Below, piece by piece: positions 35,881-49,183 of a DNA stretch of 64,000 nucleotides. Source of the stretch: Saturnia japonica (taxonomy: Eukaryota; Arthropoda; Insecta; Lepidoptera; Saturniidae); NCBI GenBank assembly GCA_033032175.1, contig CM065310.1, forward strand, positions 3,844,001 through 3,908,000, in the 5' to 3' direction. Each line of letters starts with the position of its first letter. Position 1 is the first letter of the stretch. The position numbers were made by a program, and so were the translations under genes. The notes beneath the pieces are model-generated. The model ran no database searches and was not told where the DNA came from. It saw nothing but the letters and a program-made list of their open reading frames with translations.

Positions 35881-36939
35881 CATAACTATAGCCTTCCTAA
35901 ATAAATATAGACTATAAATTGAAGAAATAATTTTTCAAATCAGGTAGTAAAAGATTAGCGCGTTCAAACAAACAAACAAAAAACAATAATCTCTTCGCAT
36001 AGATTAACATTAATAGGGTAATACCGTTAGTGTGTATTCTGAAAATTTTACAGAAAGATCACAACTTTTTTGTATCTGATGTTTTGTTTGCGCAATGAAT
36101 TCGATAATCTAAAAAATCGACGTTATTGTTATACTCTCTTACAGGTTATAATACAACACGCACACGTTAAAAACATGTGACATTGTATGTCAAACTTACA
36201 ACGATGAGTGTATGGAGAACCATCTTACATTGGTGGACAAATCGCATTAAAACAATAAAAATCCACTATGTAAATGGTGGATCTTTAAAAGTCACATTTC
36301 GTAAAATTCTTGATATATTCGGTCAACAAACTCAAAATCCCTGACGTGATTGACGAAATAAATCAGCCATCTTGCGAAAAAGTAATTGAAAATTTTAATG
36401 AAAGAATCAACATCTGTAAGCGTGGACGTGCTGGCCATTCGTCGGATATTATTTTTCATTTATAATTGCCAAACCTTACTCTTTCTAATACGTACAATAA
36501 AAATTTGAATCATTTTCATCTCAATTCTTTGTCTTATTTTGTTTTAAAAAACAAAGTTCTTGTTGAAACACCCGTTAGTACCTGTAAAAATAAAAAAATA
36601 TAAATATGTATAAATCGTATAAATCTGTATAGTTATGTTATCATGGAGCGGAAGTAGGTATAATGTATGTTGTGATTGAGTATCTAATTTAGATTTTTGG
36701 AAGGTCATATGGTGTTTGCTCAGGCAGCCTTGACGATACTGGTTTTTACTTGCGCCCTTATGCTCTTAAGGTACAAAATTGTGCCGCTAACATTCAATTC
36801 CCGTTTAATATAAAATGATTCCACTATGTACCCTATAATGTTACTATTATCTTATCCGGTTCTGAAATATTTTCGTTTTTTAACCGATTTCAACAAAAGC
36901 TACTCATTTTTTTTATTTATGGCTGTTATTCCATAACGT
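35881..36939. other. no gene recognised
   Basis: AT-rich; no repeat or coding signature identified. Confidence 0.35.
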
Positions 36940-37110
36940 CTTTGTTTATGAACCTATTTGGATGATTCTATTTTTGTTGGATGGGAACACTTAAGAGAAT
37001 GGGACAACAATTTAATGTCATTGGCATTTGACCGTCAACTTCGAAGATACACAAGGAAACTCTTCAAAATCATTGATTTTAGTTGTCTTTTTTGTTAAAA
37101 AAATGTCTTG
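36940..37110 (+). repeat. dispersed repeat F
   Basis: 'ttgaccgtcaacttcgaaga' then 'tacac', followed by 'ctcttcaaaatcattg' and 'aaatgtcttgtatt'. Confidence 0.5.
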
Positions 37111-37952
37111 TATTTTGCAATAACTAATGATATGAGTATCGAATACATATTACATTTCTCTAGACTATGTAAAAAGTTCATGAACATGTGAGCAAAATAT
37201 TATAACTTACTCAGTTTGCGAAATTTTGTGTTTTAAATATTATTTTTCTTCTAAGGCTTTAAATATTTCTTGACAATTCGATTGAGATTTGGGAAAATAT
37301 GAATAATATTAAACTTTTCGCTATAATAATTACAATAGCTTTACAGTACCTACATCATAATAATACCTTATTTAAATATGTAGCATGTGACTAATTACAT
37401 TTGTCACGCATTTGCTTTGCGTTTTTATGTTTTGTGTTTATCTTAGCTGGATCTTATATGCCGGTTTCGCATGCGTGGAACATTCTGTAACAACTTGAGG
37501 AAAATAAAATTGATCGATCAGGATTTTCTTTGCGTTCCGATGAAATATATTTTGTAAACTCGATCTTTTTTCCTCTTTTTCGTTTATTTTACAATAAAAA
37601 TAAGGTAATTTATTCTACTTTATAATTTTTTTACATTTCTGACCACCTTTTTTAGTTCCCTATAATATTTATTTATTGTTACAGTAAATGAAAGAAACAA
37701 ATAAAGAAAACACGGTTATTCGATGTTGAAAATACGGATATAATTAAAAAGAGAGGAATACATATTACTACAGTATTACTTAAACCCTTTATTTAACGTA
37801 TTGTAACTTTATGTAACGGAACATAACAAAAATTCACGTGAAATTGGCTTAAATACCATCAATAGGAGCAGAGCTATTCGTTTTTACAACATTGCAACGT
37901 TGCCAAACAAATATATATATATTAAATGAAACAAATAAATATAAATATTCAA
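37111..37952. other. no gene recognised
   Basis: AT-rich spacer. Confidence 0.35.
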
Positions 37953-38142
37953 CTAGCTTTTCTAAAATAAAAGTAGACTAAATTACTTCATATAACATCA
38001 GCAATCTGCCAGAGAAAGTTTTATCAAAATCGGTTCATCGTTTCGAAGGTTACCCGGAACAAACAGACAGACCGTATATACTTGCATATGTATTTAGTAA
38101 AAAGCTGTTATTTTGACATTAAAAACAGACGCTTCATAAAAC
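37953..38142 (-). mobile_element. Helitron-like element, family 1, internally deleted
   Basis: CTAG at 37953-37956 is followed directly by the middle of the element ('ttttctaaaataaaagtaga', 'caaaatcggttcatcgtttc', 'acccggaacaaacagacaga'). The GC-rich terminal third is missing. Confidence 0.6.
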
Positions 38143-38589
38143 TAAGTATAAGTAGTGGATGTCATCCAATTTTCCGTCAGAAGCAAACGTACCCAGAAGG
38201 CTGAACGCATTCATTGCCTTGGGGTATGGTAAGGCCAAGGTATTGACCAGCCCTCTGGTCCCGAGACTCGTCGACTGGTCGACTCCATGAGTTCTTTGCA
38301 CACTTCCATATTTCTTGAATTATAGGTGACTAATAAATGTAATCGAAAACTATAATATTGTATTATAGGAAACTAGAAGAAAAAAAGTTAATAAACAAAC
38401 CGATACATAATGCTCGAATTACTTATTCTTATCGCTCAAAGTCAAAGTTTAAAAGTCAATAAGTTGCCGTACAATTGTCCCCGTATGTTTGGTTTTGGCC
38501 CAAGTAGCGCCTAATAGTTTTATTTCATTAACAAATTCTGTACAATCATTAATGTCATTATAAATCAGCCGTATGTCACTAACTTTACA

Positions 38590-38779
38590 TTAAGACAGTC
38601 GATTTGCTTAAAACGACCTTAGTGTTGTTGCATGCAGTGCGTTTCTCTCCGTTGCCCTCGACACACCGGTTTCGCTATCGGTCGATTTCTATTTGAGTTT
38701 TAAATTTTAGTTTATATGTTTAATACCGACTCGTCTAACTGTCACTGTGATTCTACTACAAATAGTTTAGTTTAAGCTG
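38590..38779 (+). promoter_or_regulatory. candidate promoter/first non-coding exon
   Basis: A locally CpG-richer block with pyrimidine-rich segments ('gtttctctccgttgccctcg', 'cacaccggtttcgctatcgg') ends at a consensus donor 'gctg|gtaagt' (exon end 38779). It could be an alternative first exon for the transporter at 62.3 kb. No coding frame. Confidence 0.25.
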
Positions 38780-39399
38780 GTAAGTTTACTAAAATGATTT
38801 TTGTTTTACAATTAAATTTTAGTTTATTGCGTTTTGTATTGTTGGCATTTTCAACCAACATTTGTCAAGGCAATAAAACTGGACTTTATCCTAACTTTTA
38901 ATAATTTGTTTTTGCTTATTACGTTGCATGATTATAATATTAGTTTAATTAAAAAGAAAACTTGATAATTGAATAATAATAATTTTGAAGGTTATGGTTG
39001 TTTTCAACGATCATTAAGTTTGACATAAGACTGAAGTTTTGAGCACAAAACATTTTTTTAACCATAATTCGGAGCCAAGGCCTAAATTTATTTTTAAATT
39101 AATATGTAGAAAAATTCCTCTTTAATTGTTATATATGAACAAATTTTAGTAGAAAGCGTCCGTATTAAAAGAAACTTAATAACGATTGAATATAGCTCGT
39201 CGATCGTAGCGGTGAGGTACGTCATTATAGGGGAGGCCGGCCTGTAGCTGAGCCGGTCTTAAGTCAGCCAATAAACCCGCTTGCCAATCTTAGTTATATA
39301 TTTATGAGATACACTCAGATATGGTAAATTTTAATAGGATATTCATTATTTGCGTAGAACATTTGAACTTCCTTTTAACCCGCCACGTCCCGCCATTCA

Positions 39400-39815
39400 T
39401 TTTAAGCCTAGGTACGTTTCTTAATGGCTATTGTTTGCAAGTGCACTGTCACTGCATAGCGCTAGCGGCTGCTTTGCTCAAGAGCTCCACGCGTCCAAGC
39501 CAGAGGAACGAACCTAGGCTTGAGTTGCCGCCAGTCTCGCTATACAGTGAAATTGCATTTGCAATCACTAGCTACCGACAGACATCAATACACTGCACCA
39601 CCACAAACGTGTACACCCCAAAGGTATGACATAGGTTCTGTAAGGGACCTTGTTCTTTCTTTTTTGGCTAGCAACAGCCCAAGCCGAGGTTCGGTCACTT
39701 TGGCACCCTTCAGCTTGTCGCAACGTTTTCGCGGCCGAGTGCCTTAAGCGCTCGGCCCCAAGCCCAGTGAAGCTGTAAAAGCCGTTTGAGTTTCGGGGCC
39801 CAGTATAGTCAGATC
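39400..39815 (+). repeat. SINE-like retroposon family 1
   Basis: Plus-orientation blocks: 'aacctaggcttgagttgccg', 'ataggttctgtaagggacct', 'aagccgaggttcggtcactt', 'gagtgccttaagcgctcggc', 'gaagctgtaaaagccg'. The 3' tail is degraded. Confidence 0.65.
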
Positions 39816-40894
39816 GAAAAATAGATCCTAGTTTTCTTTCAATAACCGGTAATCAGTAATCAGGAAGGAACCGATTTAATTCTTTCAGAGATTAACTCCT
39901 GTAAACATAAGATCTATACGTCTTCTTTATATACTAGTTATATTTTATAATATTATTTATGTCTAATATTTCGCAATATTATACAAAATTGAATGAAAGG
40001 AGATGGGTATTTCTAGGCCCAGAATGTAATTAGCTGAAAAAGGTTTATAAAATCAAATATATTTTTGTTTTTAAAATTGTACAATATTATTTCAATTCAA
40101 AATCAACAAAAAAAGAAAACTAATAACTTTAAAAGATAATAAACAGAACCCTTTTTTAATATGAATCCTACTTCAAAAATAGTTTGTTTAATTGAATTTT
40201 ATTACATGACTTCGCTTTTACGAAATATCCTAAGTCTGAGGCTTTTAGATTGCTTCATTTTCAGTTACTGTTTTATAATGCATTAACTGTTATTTCATAA
40301 CGTTTTCATATTTTTACATCTTATTTTTTACCCAGGCCCATGTCTGTATGAAAGAGTATTCGTCTCCTTTAGTAGTTATACTGCGAAATCATGTAAAAAT
40401 AAATATGCGGTCGGATGGTTGTTGTTCGTGAATAGCATCGTTATCTGCTAAATTAATCATGAAGTCTGTACATGCTTCTTATTAAAAAAAAAACATGTCC
40501 GGGTGAATCAGTTGTTTTGTTAGACATATAAATTATGTGAAATGTGTATTGTCGAAGTAATTAGTAAATTTGTTTAATTATGGTACACTAATTAACACTA
40601 ACGTTCACTGAACCTATCGCACATTGTATATTTGTTCCACAATGTATTTAGGAAAGATAGTAGGTATATGAACTAACACTAAAATTGTTTATTCAAGATT
40701 GTGTGGAAATGTCTTCAATAAAAATACTGCAATATTAGACGGCACCAACATTTGTATAATTTAGTTTAGTTGATCATTTGAAAAGACTTTTAAAATCAGA
40801 ATGAATATGTATTGCATCTGCACATAGATAAAATGGCTGTTGGTATTATAATAATATGTTTATGAGATAAATAAACTCAAGATTGTTTTTGCGG
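39816..40894. other. no gene recognised
   Basis: AT-rich; nothing identified. Confidence 0.35.
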
Positions 40895-41187
40895 AGTTTT
40901 TGGCGGGATCTTGAAGTGACATGTTATGTTTTTTATGTCTAATTCATTAACTTAAGGTTTTGACCCTATATTATGTAGTATTGGTGGATATTTTGCGTGA
41001 TATAGTTTGGTTATTGTGTTTAAGTGAAGTGGATTGTAAATATAAACTGAAAACATGCATTTTAAAATCTTACAAGGGAGCCACCATCTTGTTATACGTC
41101 ACTTTGAATAAAATACCTACTACTACGAAGGTTCGAAAACGTTGACGCTGGCAAGTGCTTTTTGCGTTGCCAAAAAAAAAACAAGAA
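40895..41187 (+). mobile_element. SINE-like family 2
   Basis: Runs from 'ttttggcgggatcttgaagt' through 'aagggagccaccatcttgtt' to 'gcgttgcc', an A-run and 'caagaagaagag'. It is the sense-orientation match to 33218-33541. Confidence 0.65.
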
Positions 41188-41659
41188 GAAGAGATGTATT
41201 TACTCATGGAAAAGGCTTTCTTGCTGTCAATTTAACTTTAAAAAAATTAGATAAAACAAAATTTCGATTGTGGTCACGTGGAATACAAAATACAAAGGTG
41301 AAGGGCAGTAATAGTTGTCGGTTGTTTATCTCTGTTTATCCTGAAAGTGATGTAACTTGATGATATTTAAAAAAACGATTGTCCGAACGGGAAAAATTAA
41401 TATATTATACATATACGATGTATTGTTTATTTCTACATTATCTTTTCTCCGAACTAGCTGTTGGCCTTGTCGACCTTTACATGGTCAACGAACGGAGAAA
41501 AACGTGGTTAAATTTAGTAGGGATGGTAATTAACTAGGGGTGTGCGAATAGCATCCGAATAGAATATTACCGTTCGTAAATTTTCGAATAACTTTATTTA
41601 AATTTAGAATATTCAATTCCAATTTTGCACATACAAAATAAATTTAAAAAACTTTTAAT
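41188..41659. other. spacer
   Basis: No feature recognised. Confidence 0.35.
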
Positions 41660-41800
41660 TTTTTTTCGAACTCACCTTACTGTTAGCCTGAAGGGCCCTA
41701 TTCAAAAACAGAGCCGCTAATGGCTTTTACAGCATTACAGGGCTTAGGATTTGTAGGTACTGCTATCGGGAAAGGCAATTTATGAGAACATCCTCTCGGA
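41660..41800 (-). repeat. SINE-like retroposon family 1, 3' fragment
   Basis: 'ttactgttagcctgaagggc' and 'ggcttttacagcattacagg' after a T-run: the 3' end of the family, minus orientation. Confidence 0.55.
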
Positions 41801-42340
41801 ACATAGGTAAATATAGCACCGATGTTCAATATGGAATTTTTGACCTTGACATTATACAAATTAGTGGCAATGATTAGGTTGAAGGTATATATATAAGTAG
41901 TTAGATAAATAATTGGTAGTGTAGGTAAGATATTAAATTGTAGAATGAAGAGCTTCGTGTAAATATATTATAATAACAGTGAATCCTAAAACATTAGAGA
42001 TATAAAAAAAAGCGAAATTAGTATTTTCCATTGTATGTATTGTATTTTGTATTGTTGTATGGCCAATAGGATGGCTAATATTTGCTAAATCTGTTTTATT
42101 ATTAGCGGTCCGTGACTAATTGTCTAGAAAATTTACATGAATGATTCATTTTGAAATTGCTTTTTACTTATAATGGGTCTTTTCTAAACTAAATAAATTT
42201 CTGTGTATTTTGTAGTTATAGGCTTTGGAAAACGCGTTTTTTCCTCATAATATGTCAACTTGCAGGAATATCGATTTTGGTTTATTTCGTTATTTCCTAA
42301 TCAATAATTATAAATAAATAATCAGTTTTAATCAATATCT

Positions 42341-42859
42341 TCTATACAATCAATAAAATTGAAGTGTCTGTTTGTAATGTCAAAATAACAGTTCTTTACT
42401 AAATGCATATGAAAGTATATACGATATATATAACTAAACACCAATTATTAAAATTCTTGTCTGTCTGTCTCTTTGTTCCGGGTAATCTCCGAAATGGTTT
42501 GACCGATTTTGACGGGTTGATTTTCACTGCTAGATAGCTGATATTAAAAGGAGTAACTTAAGCAAATTTAATTTTAGAAAAACAATTAGGGCAAATAAAA
42601 AAATACGCCACGGTGAATCAATTCCGGCGCTTAAATTGCTTACGCTGAGTAAACCATAAGACATATATCAGATTAATATACAACATAATTGTAGATCTTA
42701 AAAAGACAAATAAAAACGTCTGCGATAGTATATGTCTATCTTCTAAGGATAAGCATTTCTGTCTTTAAAATAACCGGGAGTGGAGGTAGCAAAGTTCGCG
42801 CGTGTGTCCGAACGACGGCAGTCTGTAGTCCACGCGAGTGAAGCCGCGGGCACAGCTAC
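42341..42859 (+). mobile_element. Helitron-like element, family 1, full-length
   Basis: Begins 'tctatacaatcaataaaatt' and ends 'gaagccgcgggcacagctac'. It is colinear with 31310-31824 throughout. Confidence 0.7.
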
Positions 42860-43131
42860 TTATAAATAAATGGACTATCAGGAAACTCACTGGGCTTAAA
42901 AATATTATACGAAATTACCTCGTTTATAAATCTATGAAACGTTATTTAAGCAATATTTATTATATTATGTACTTAATTATAAGTAAAATACGCTTCGCTT
43001 GCAGATAAATGTATCGGTTGTCTATATTTACTCATATTGTTTCACTCTATATGGAACGAGTTCGTTAGTACCTACTGTGCACTTTCGTCCTCATTTTTAT
43101 TACAATCGATAATATATGTACATTGCACATA

Positions 43132-44726
43132 TCTATATATTCATACGTGAAAAGCTTTGTACCCCTTTTTAAGCGTATTGCGTGCTCGGAAGACTGAGAT
43201 TTGGCATGGATAAAGTTTACATGGAGGAGTGCAGAAAGTTAAAATTTATTTATAATATCTGTTGCTAATATTAGGTCCTTACATATGAAATTGGCGTTTT
43301 GTTGAACTGGTCACTTTGATCTCAAATATCTGGCGTCTGTCTAGAAATTCCAAATTTAGGCTTTCTTTCTTTATTTCTTTAGGTGTTTCGAATTTAGTGA
43401 TTCATTTGTTTTCGCACCATTTTATTTTTCTTTGACATCGTTCTTTTCACAAAATAGAAAATTTAAAATATCGCCTTATTTACGAATATAAGTTCCATTG
43501 TGGCATCAGCGCTGTAGAATCAGCTCGAAGGATTAATGATGTGCATGGGAAAGCTACTGTAAAAGAAATCACGGTACGTTTTTGGTTCCAACGTTTTCGT
43601 TCTGGAAATTTTGACCTACGAAATAAACCCCGTGGACGGCCGGAGACCCTAGTTGAAAATTAAGAATCAAAGGTGGTCGTTGAAGCGGATCATTCGCAAA
43701 CCACATCAAGAGTTAGCGGCAGGCATCGGTGTGAGTGATAAAAAAAATGAATTCACTTGAAACAAACAGGAAAAGTGAAAAAGCTCGAGAAATGGGTACC
43801 GCATGAATGGGTCCTGCATTACATTACTCAACCGTCACAATAACGAGGGAATTTTGAATCCTATTGTTACTTGTGACGAAAAATGGATCTTTTACGACAA
43901 TCGGAAACCCTCATTACAGTGGTTGAACCCAGGAGAACCGGCCAAAACCTGTCCCAAGCGAAAGTCGTCTCAGAAAAAGATACTGGTGAGTGTGGTGTGC
44001 TGGTGTCATACACTACAGCTTCGTAAGGTCTGTCCAGACGATAACGGCAGATCTGTATTGTCAACAATTGCAAACCATGATGGAAAAGCTAGCCGTTAAA
44101 CAACCGACACTGGTCAATATCTCAAGCCCACTGCTACTTCAGAACAAGGCTAGACCCCATACTTTACGACCGACGGTCGCTAAATTAGAGGAACTGTGGT
44201 TGGAATGTCTACGAAACCCACCATATTATCCGGACATTGCTCCAACAGATTACCACTTTTTTCGGAATTTGGACAATTTCTTGTAAGGAAAATAAATTCA
44301 ATACCGATGAGGCGGTCCAAACTACCTTCAAAAATTTTATTGATTCTTTCTTCCACAATTTTTTCAGCAATGGAATCAATGAACTACCATTAAACTGGCG
44401 AAAGTGCATAGATAATAATGGTATATACTTCGATTGATTAAATGTATAATTTCATAATATTTTTTTCATTTTACTTTTACCTTATAGAACGCTAATTTCA
44501 TATGTAAGGACCTAATATATTAAATTAATACTGCGAATCCTTACACGATCAATGGCATTCAACTTAGACCCCTCAAAATATTGACATTGTCACTCAATGA
44601 AAAGTGACAGCAAGTGTTGTAGAAAATACTCATTGTTTAGGTTCATGAATACTGCAAATGTCAAACAGAAAATAGTCTATGATCAAAAAGTCGCTGGACG
44701 AATTTCGACCTTAGGGCGATCGCTAG
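43132..44726 (+). mobile_element. Helitron-like element, family 2, interrupted by mariner
   Basis: Starts TCTATATATTCATACGTGAA and ends 'cttagggcgatcgctag'. The body is continuous with other copies once the mariner at 43271-44515 is removed. Confidence 0.7.
43271..44515 (+). mobile_element. mariner transposon, transposase broken
   Basis: Near-perfect terminal inverted repeats (TTAGGTCCTTACATATGAAA at the left, its complement at the right) are flanked by TA duplications at 43269-43270 and 44516-44517. The interior is mariner transposase in several frames: FWFQRFRSGNFD-like helix-turn-helix near 43580, the ITRE...VTCDEKWI region with the first catalytic Asp near 43876, HNKARPH-like 'LLQNKARPHT' near 44147, and 'NPPYYPDIAPTDYHFF' with the third Asp near 44235. 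The tail ends NELPLNWRKCIDNNG. Stops and frameshifts make it inactive, but the ends are well preserved. Confidence 0.9.
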
Positions 44727-44944
44727 TTATTATTATTTCTCGTTTACATGATGACACCTAGAGAAGAGAATCATTTTTGCATATCATACTATTATATCTT
44801 GCTTTGCGACATATTTTAGCACTTGTTGCTGTCATATTGAAATTATGCTTAGTAATGAAATACGTTTATCAACCTTAAGTAGCGGTGGGCAATTGTGAGA
44901 TATACTAATGTAATAATTCGATTATGAAGATATCTTAATTTTAG

Positions 44945-45475
44945 CCATTAGTAATTGTTAATATTAGTAGTTCGATGATAGTGATCATTCATAATCGAAC
45001 TACCATTAGTAATTACTAATATTGGTGGTTCGATGATGAATATGATGAGTGATCAATATCATTTATAATAGAAGTACCATTAGTAATTACTAATATTGGT
45101 GGTTCGATGATGACTATGATGAGTGATCAATGATCATTCATAATCGAAGTACCATTAGTAATTACTAATATTAGTGGTTCGATGATAAGTGATCATTCAT
45201 AATCGAAGTACCATTAGTAATTACTGATATTAGTAGTTCGATGATGAGTGATCAATATCATTTATAATCGAAGTACCATTAGTAATTACTAATATTGGTG
45301 GTTCGATGATGACTATGATGAGTGATCAATGATCATTCCTAATCGAAGTACCATTAGTAATTACTGATATTAGTAGTTCGATGATGAGTGATCAATATCA
45401 TTTATAATCGAAGTACCATTAGTAATTATTGATATTAGTAGTTCGGAAATGAGTGATAATTCATAATCAGTTGAT
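44945..45475. repeat. tandem array with 16-bp palindrome ATTAGTAATTACTAAT
   Basis: About eight units of 58-75 bp, starting near 44947, 45002, 45076, 45151, 45210, 45275, 45350 and 45415. Each has CCATTAGTAATTACT(A/G)AT, then 'ggttcgatgatga' and 'gatcattcataatcgaagt'. Length variants differ by 'actatgatg' and 'caatgatcatt' blocks. The TAATTA centre is a homeodomain-type core. Confidence 0.85.
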
Positions 45476-46661
45476 AACGACACACCAACAGTTCTCGCTG
45501 TATAACGCTGTCTGTGCCCCTCTTCAAGCATTGTCATAAATCTAGTACACTCTTCAGAGTTTAGTGGCATGTTTTTAATTGAACTTCATCAGCATAATGA
45601 ATTTCTGCACAAGAAATGCCTTATTTATATGATAGAACGGAAACAAATATTATATATAATAACATTTTCATATTTTACTTCTTTCTAAATAAAAAGGTTT
45701 CACTTTAATTATTTCTATATTTGCAATAAAATAAGCTTTAGTTTTTATTATAAATGGATTGCTCAAATATTTTAAAAGCTATCGCATTTTTTATAACCGA
45801 CCCGCTTTCTTTACGGCTTGCGGCCCAGTGTATTATTTACCATTCGATCGGTGAAGTGCAATGCTGTGGACACTTTGGGATGTCGCATGTCGCTAAAGTT
45901 ATTACGTAGGCTCTGTACATCTGTACTACATTCCAATAACTACATACCTACGTGTTTAATTATGGACAAGTGTTTATGTACGCTCATTAATATTTCTGGC
46001 GAACACTCATCGTTCGATTTACGCATTTAGCGTTAGTCATTTTGAGATTATTATGTTGTACACGCAAAAACGGCTTAACGTATTTGGATGAAATTTGTCG
46101 CACAGATAGTCTGTGACCTGGATTTAACACGTAAGATACTAAATACTGTTGTTTTCCAATATCCACACGGGCGAAGTCGCTGGTACAGCTTGTAATGTAA
46201 TAAATATGATAAAGCAACCAAATTGGTTGCATGGTTGACAAGCAATAAAAGTCTTCATTCAAACTAGATTTATGTATGTATTTATAGAATGCAATAATAA
46301 TGTCAGTCCGCTATTCAACAATTGTGTTTGAAACGTGACGTATAATTGCTTTTTATAATTGTCTTTTTTTGTACAACTTAGCAAACAAGCATACGGCCTG
46401 CCTTGTTCTAAGCTGCTACTGTAAGCTTTGGATGCTTGTAATACCACAGGTATCACCAGCGCGTTGCCGATATGGACTGACTTGAATGTTTCTTTTTTGT
46501 TGGATAGGGGATAGCTCAAGGTGGTTCCATTTTAATTTCATATGCATTGGACCTTCTACTTCGATACACAAGAGAACTCTTAAAAATCATTGCAGTTGGT
46601 TTTCCTTTTTATTTAAACGATATTAAGGATCTTATATATCATATGTAATTATATATGCATA

Positions 46662-46827
46662 CTAGCTGTGCCCGCGGCTCCGCACGCGTTAACTACAAAA
46701 TTGTTGTTTATGAAGATATCGTGTTTTTTTTAAGTTGAGGAATAAAACATTTAAAAAATATATCTACTTAGTAGTTTTTGCATGATGCATACACAACGGC
46801 AAACTTCAATCATTTTATTTATATAGA
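46662..46827 (-). mobile_element. Helitron-like element, family 4 (copy A)
   Basis: 'ctagctgtgcccgcggctcc' to 'tatttatatagata'. Also present at 55122-55287 in copy B. Confidence 0.6.
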
Positions 46828-46859
46828 TAATTGTGCCAACATACATTCTTAGTTGTTAA

Positions 46860-48278
46860 TCCTTAGTTGTTCCTCTAACGGTTATATTTAATAAGTCACT
46901 AAAAACAGGCGTATTTCCTAGTAAATGGAAAGAAGCATACGTTGTTCCTATATATAAAGCTGGATCCAAGAGTAATGTTGAGAATTACCGGCCAGTATCC
47001 CTATTGTCTGTTTTTAGTAAGTTGTTTGAAAAATTGGTGCACGATCAAATATACAGTTCAATTTCTTTGTCTATACCATTGGAACAGCATGGGTTTATGA
47101 AACGAAGATCAACACTATCCAATCTAGCAGTATTTTCAGATTACATAGCTACAGCTATGGATCAAGGTTATCAGGTGGATGTCATGTATACCGATTACTC
47201 TAAGTGTTTTGATTGTATTAATCATGATATCCTCTTACTTAAGCTTGACAGGATAGGTGTACACGGTGATCTCTTGAGGTGGTTTAAATCCTACATTCAC
47301 AATAGAAATCAGGCGGTTCGAATTGGGGCATTTCTCTCTGGCTTTCAAACTATTCCTTCAGGTATACCGCAGGGTTCACACCTAGGACCATTGCTTTTTA
47401 ACATTTATATCTCCGATATATCCTCTTGCTTCACCTCCGCCAGGTACCTTATGTATGCCGATGATACCAAAATTTTCAGCGCTATTCGTACTATTGATGA
47501 CTGCCACATGTTTACAGAATGAACTTTTGCGACTTTGTGATTATTGCAAGTTAAATAAGCTAAATTTAAATGTAAAGAAATGTAATGTAATAACATACAC
47601 TAGAAAACATCAACCTATAAATTATATCTATATACTTGACATGATGCCAGTGCAGAGGGTTTCTGTCATTCGTGATTTGGGGGTGATCATGGATTCCAAA
47701 CTGCTTTGTACGTATCACTATGATTACATACGTCAGAAAGCTTTAAAAATGTTTGGATTCATTTGCAGAGTTGCAAGGCCTTTTGTAAACTTAAACTCAC
47801 TAAAATATTATATTTTACATACATTAGGAGCTATCTCGATTATGCTTCGCCAATATGGTCACCAGATTATATCACACATAAGACTAGTCTAGACAACATT
47901 CAAAGTAAATTCCTGAGATATCTAAATTATGAATTTAATAACGAGCATAAGTCATACTTAATTGATTTGGACTTTTACAATTTAACTTCTTTATCAAAAC
48001 GACGATCTATCTTCGACATGAGATTATTATACGATATTTTGAACAACAATATTGATTGCCCCGAACTAGTGAATAGGATTAATTTCAAAACACATACACA
48101 AATTATTCGAAATCCGCGCTTATTTGCACCACCGCCAATTAAACACAATTATGCTAAGAACTCTGTTTTACAAAGATGTTTTAACATGTATGACACGAAG
48201 TTTAGTCATATTGACTTATTCCAGTCAAATAAGAATGTTTTCTTAAAAGAATTAAAATCGAAAAACACATTGAAATAG
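46860..48278 (+). mobile_element. truncated LINE reverse transcriptase (copy A)
   Basis: 5'-truncated jockey-like RT. It begins SLVVPLTVIFNKSLKTGVFP (46860), then NYRPVSLLSVFSKLFEKL, FMKRRSTLSN, TDYSKCFDCINHD (first Asp), SGIPQGSHLGPLLFN and the active-site YADD near 47455. Two frameshifts (about 47500 and 47830) separate the palm, thumb and C-terminal region, which ends FLKELKSKNTLK at 48278. The same frameshifts occur in copy B, so inactivation came before the duplication. The truncation starts directly after the family 4 Helitron-like element. Confidence 0.9.
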
Positions 48279-48647
48279 TCATCATGGCTGTGAAACAGGA
48301 ACACAGAAAGGACTCAGTTTACTCTCTATTACTTATAACATACATACATATACAATTCACATATGCTTTCACTGAGGAGCATATGATCCCACCACACCTA
48401 TACACTCCCACGCACATGCACACTACACGCAGACTCACACTCCCACTCACATTGAGATATAGAAACACATAATACTTCATAATGATATTTTTTTAAGTAT
48501 ATAAATATTTAACCGCTGCATAACAAACAAAATTTAATAATAATTGTTTCGTAATTGGCACGACATGATTGCAAAACATAACAAATGTATATTTTGTGTT
48601 AAATGTGCTGTGAAGCAATATGTACCAAATAAAAAATAAAAATAAAA

Positions 48648-49183
48648 CTAGCTATGCCCGCGGCTTCGCTCACGTGGACTACAATATGCCATCGATCGAG
48701 CACACGCGCGCGAATCTTCCCTTCTCCCGGCTATTTTAAAGGCAAAAATGCTTACTGTAGGTGTTCCCTAGAATACAGACATATACTCTTGACTCTTGAC
48801 TTTTGACTTTTTTTTAGACCTTTTTAATATCTACAATTTATTTCGTGGTACATTAATTTGTTATATCTCGTATGGTTTACTCCGCGTAAGCCATTTAAGC
48901 GCCCGAATTAATTCTCCATGACCAGTTTTTTTAATAGCGCGGAACCCTACATTTTTTAAAAATAAAATTAGCCTATGTTACTTCTTATAACATCAGCTAT
49001 CTACCAGTGAAAGTCCCGTCAAAATCGGTAAAACCGTTTCGGAGATTACCAGGAACAAACAGACAAAAATTTTAAAAATGGGTTTTTATGTTATTGGTAT
49101 CTTTTATATTTTTATATGCATTTAATAAAAAGCCTTTATTTTGACATTACAAAAAGACATTTCAATTTTATTAATTGTGTAGA
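48648..49183 (-). mobile_element. Helitron-like element, family 1 (copy A, first)
   Basis: Minus orientation, from CTAG 'ctagctatgcccgcggcttc' to 'ttttattaattgtgtaga'. Complete ends. Confidence 0.7.

Noticed and set aside
44945..45475. CRISPR array
   Set aside because: Units are contiguous diverged repeats without unique spacers, in a eukaryotic genome; an ordinary tandem array.
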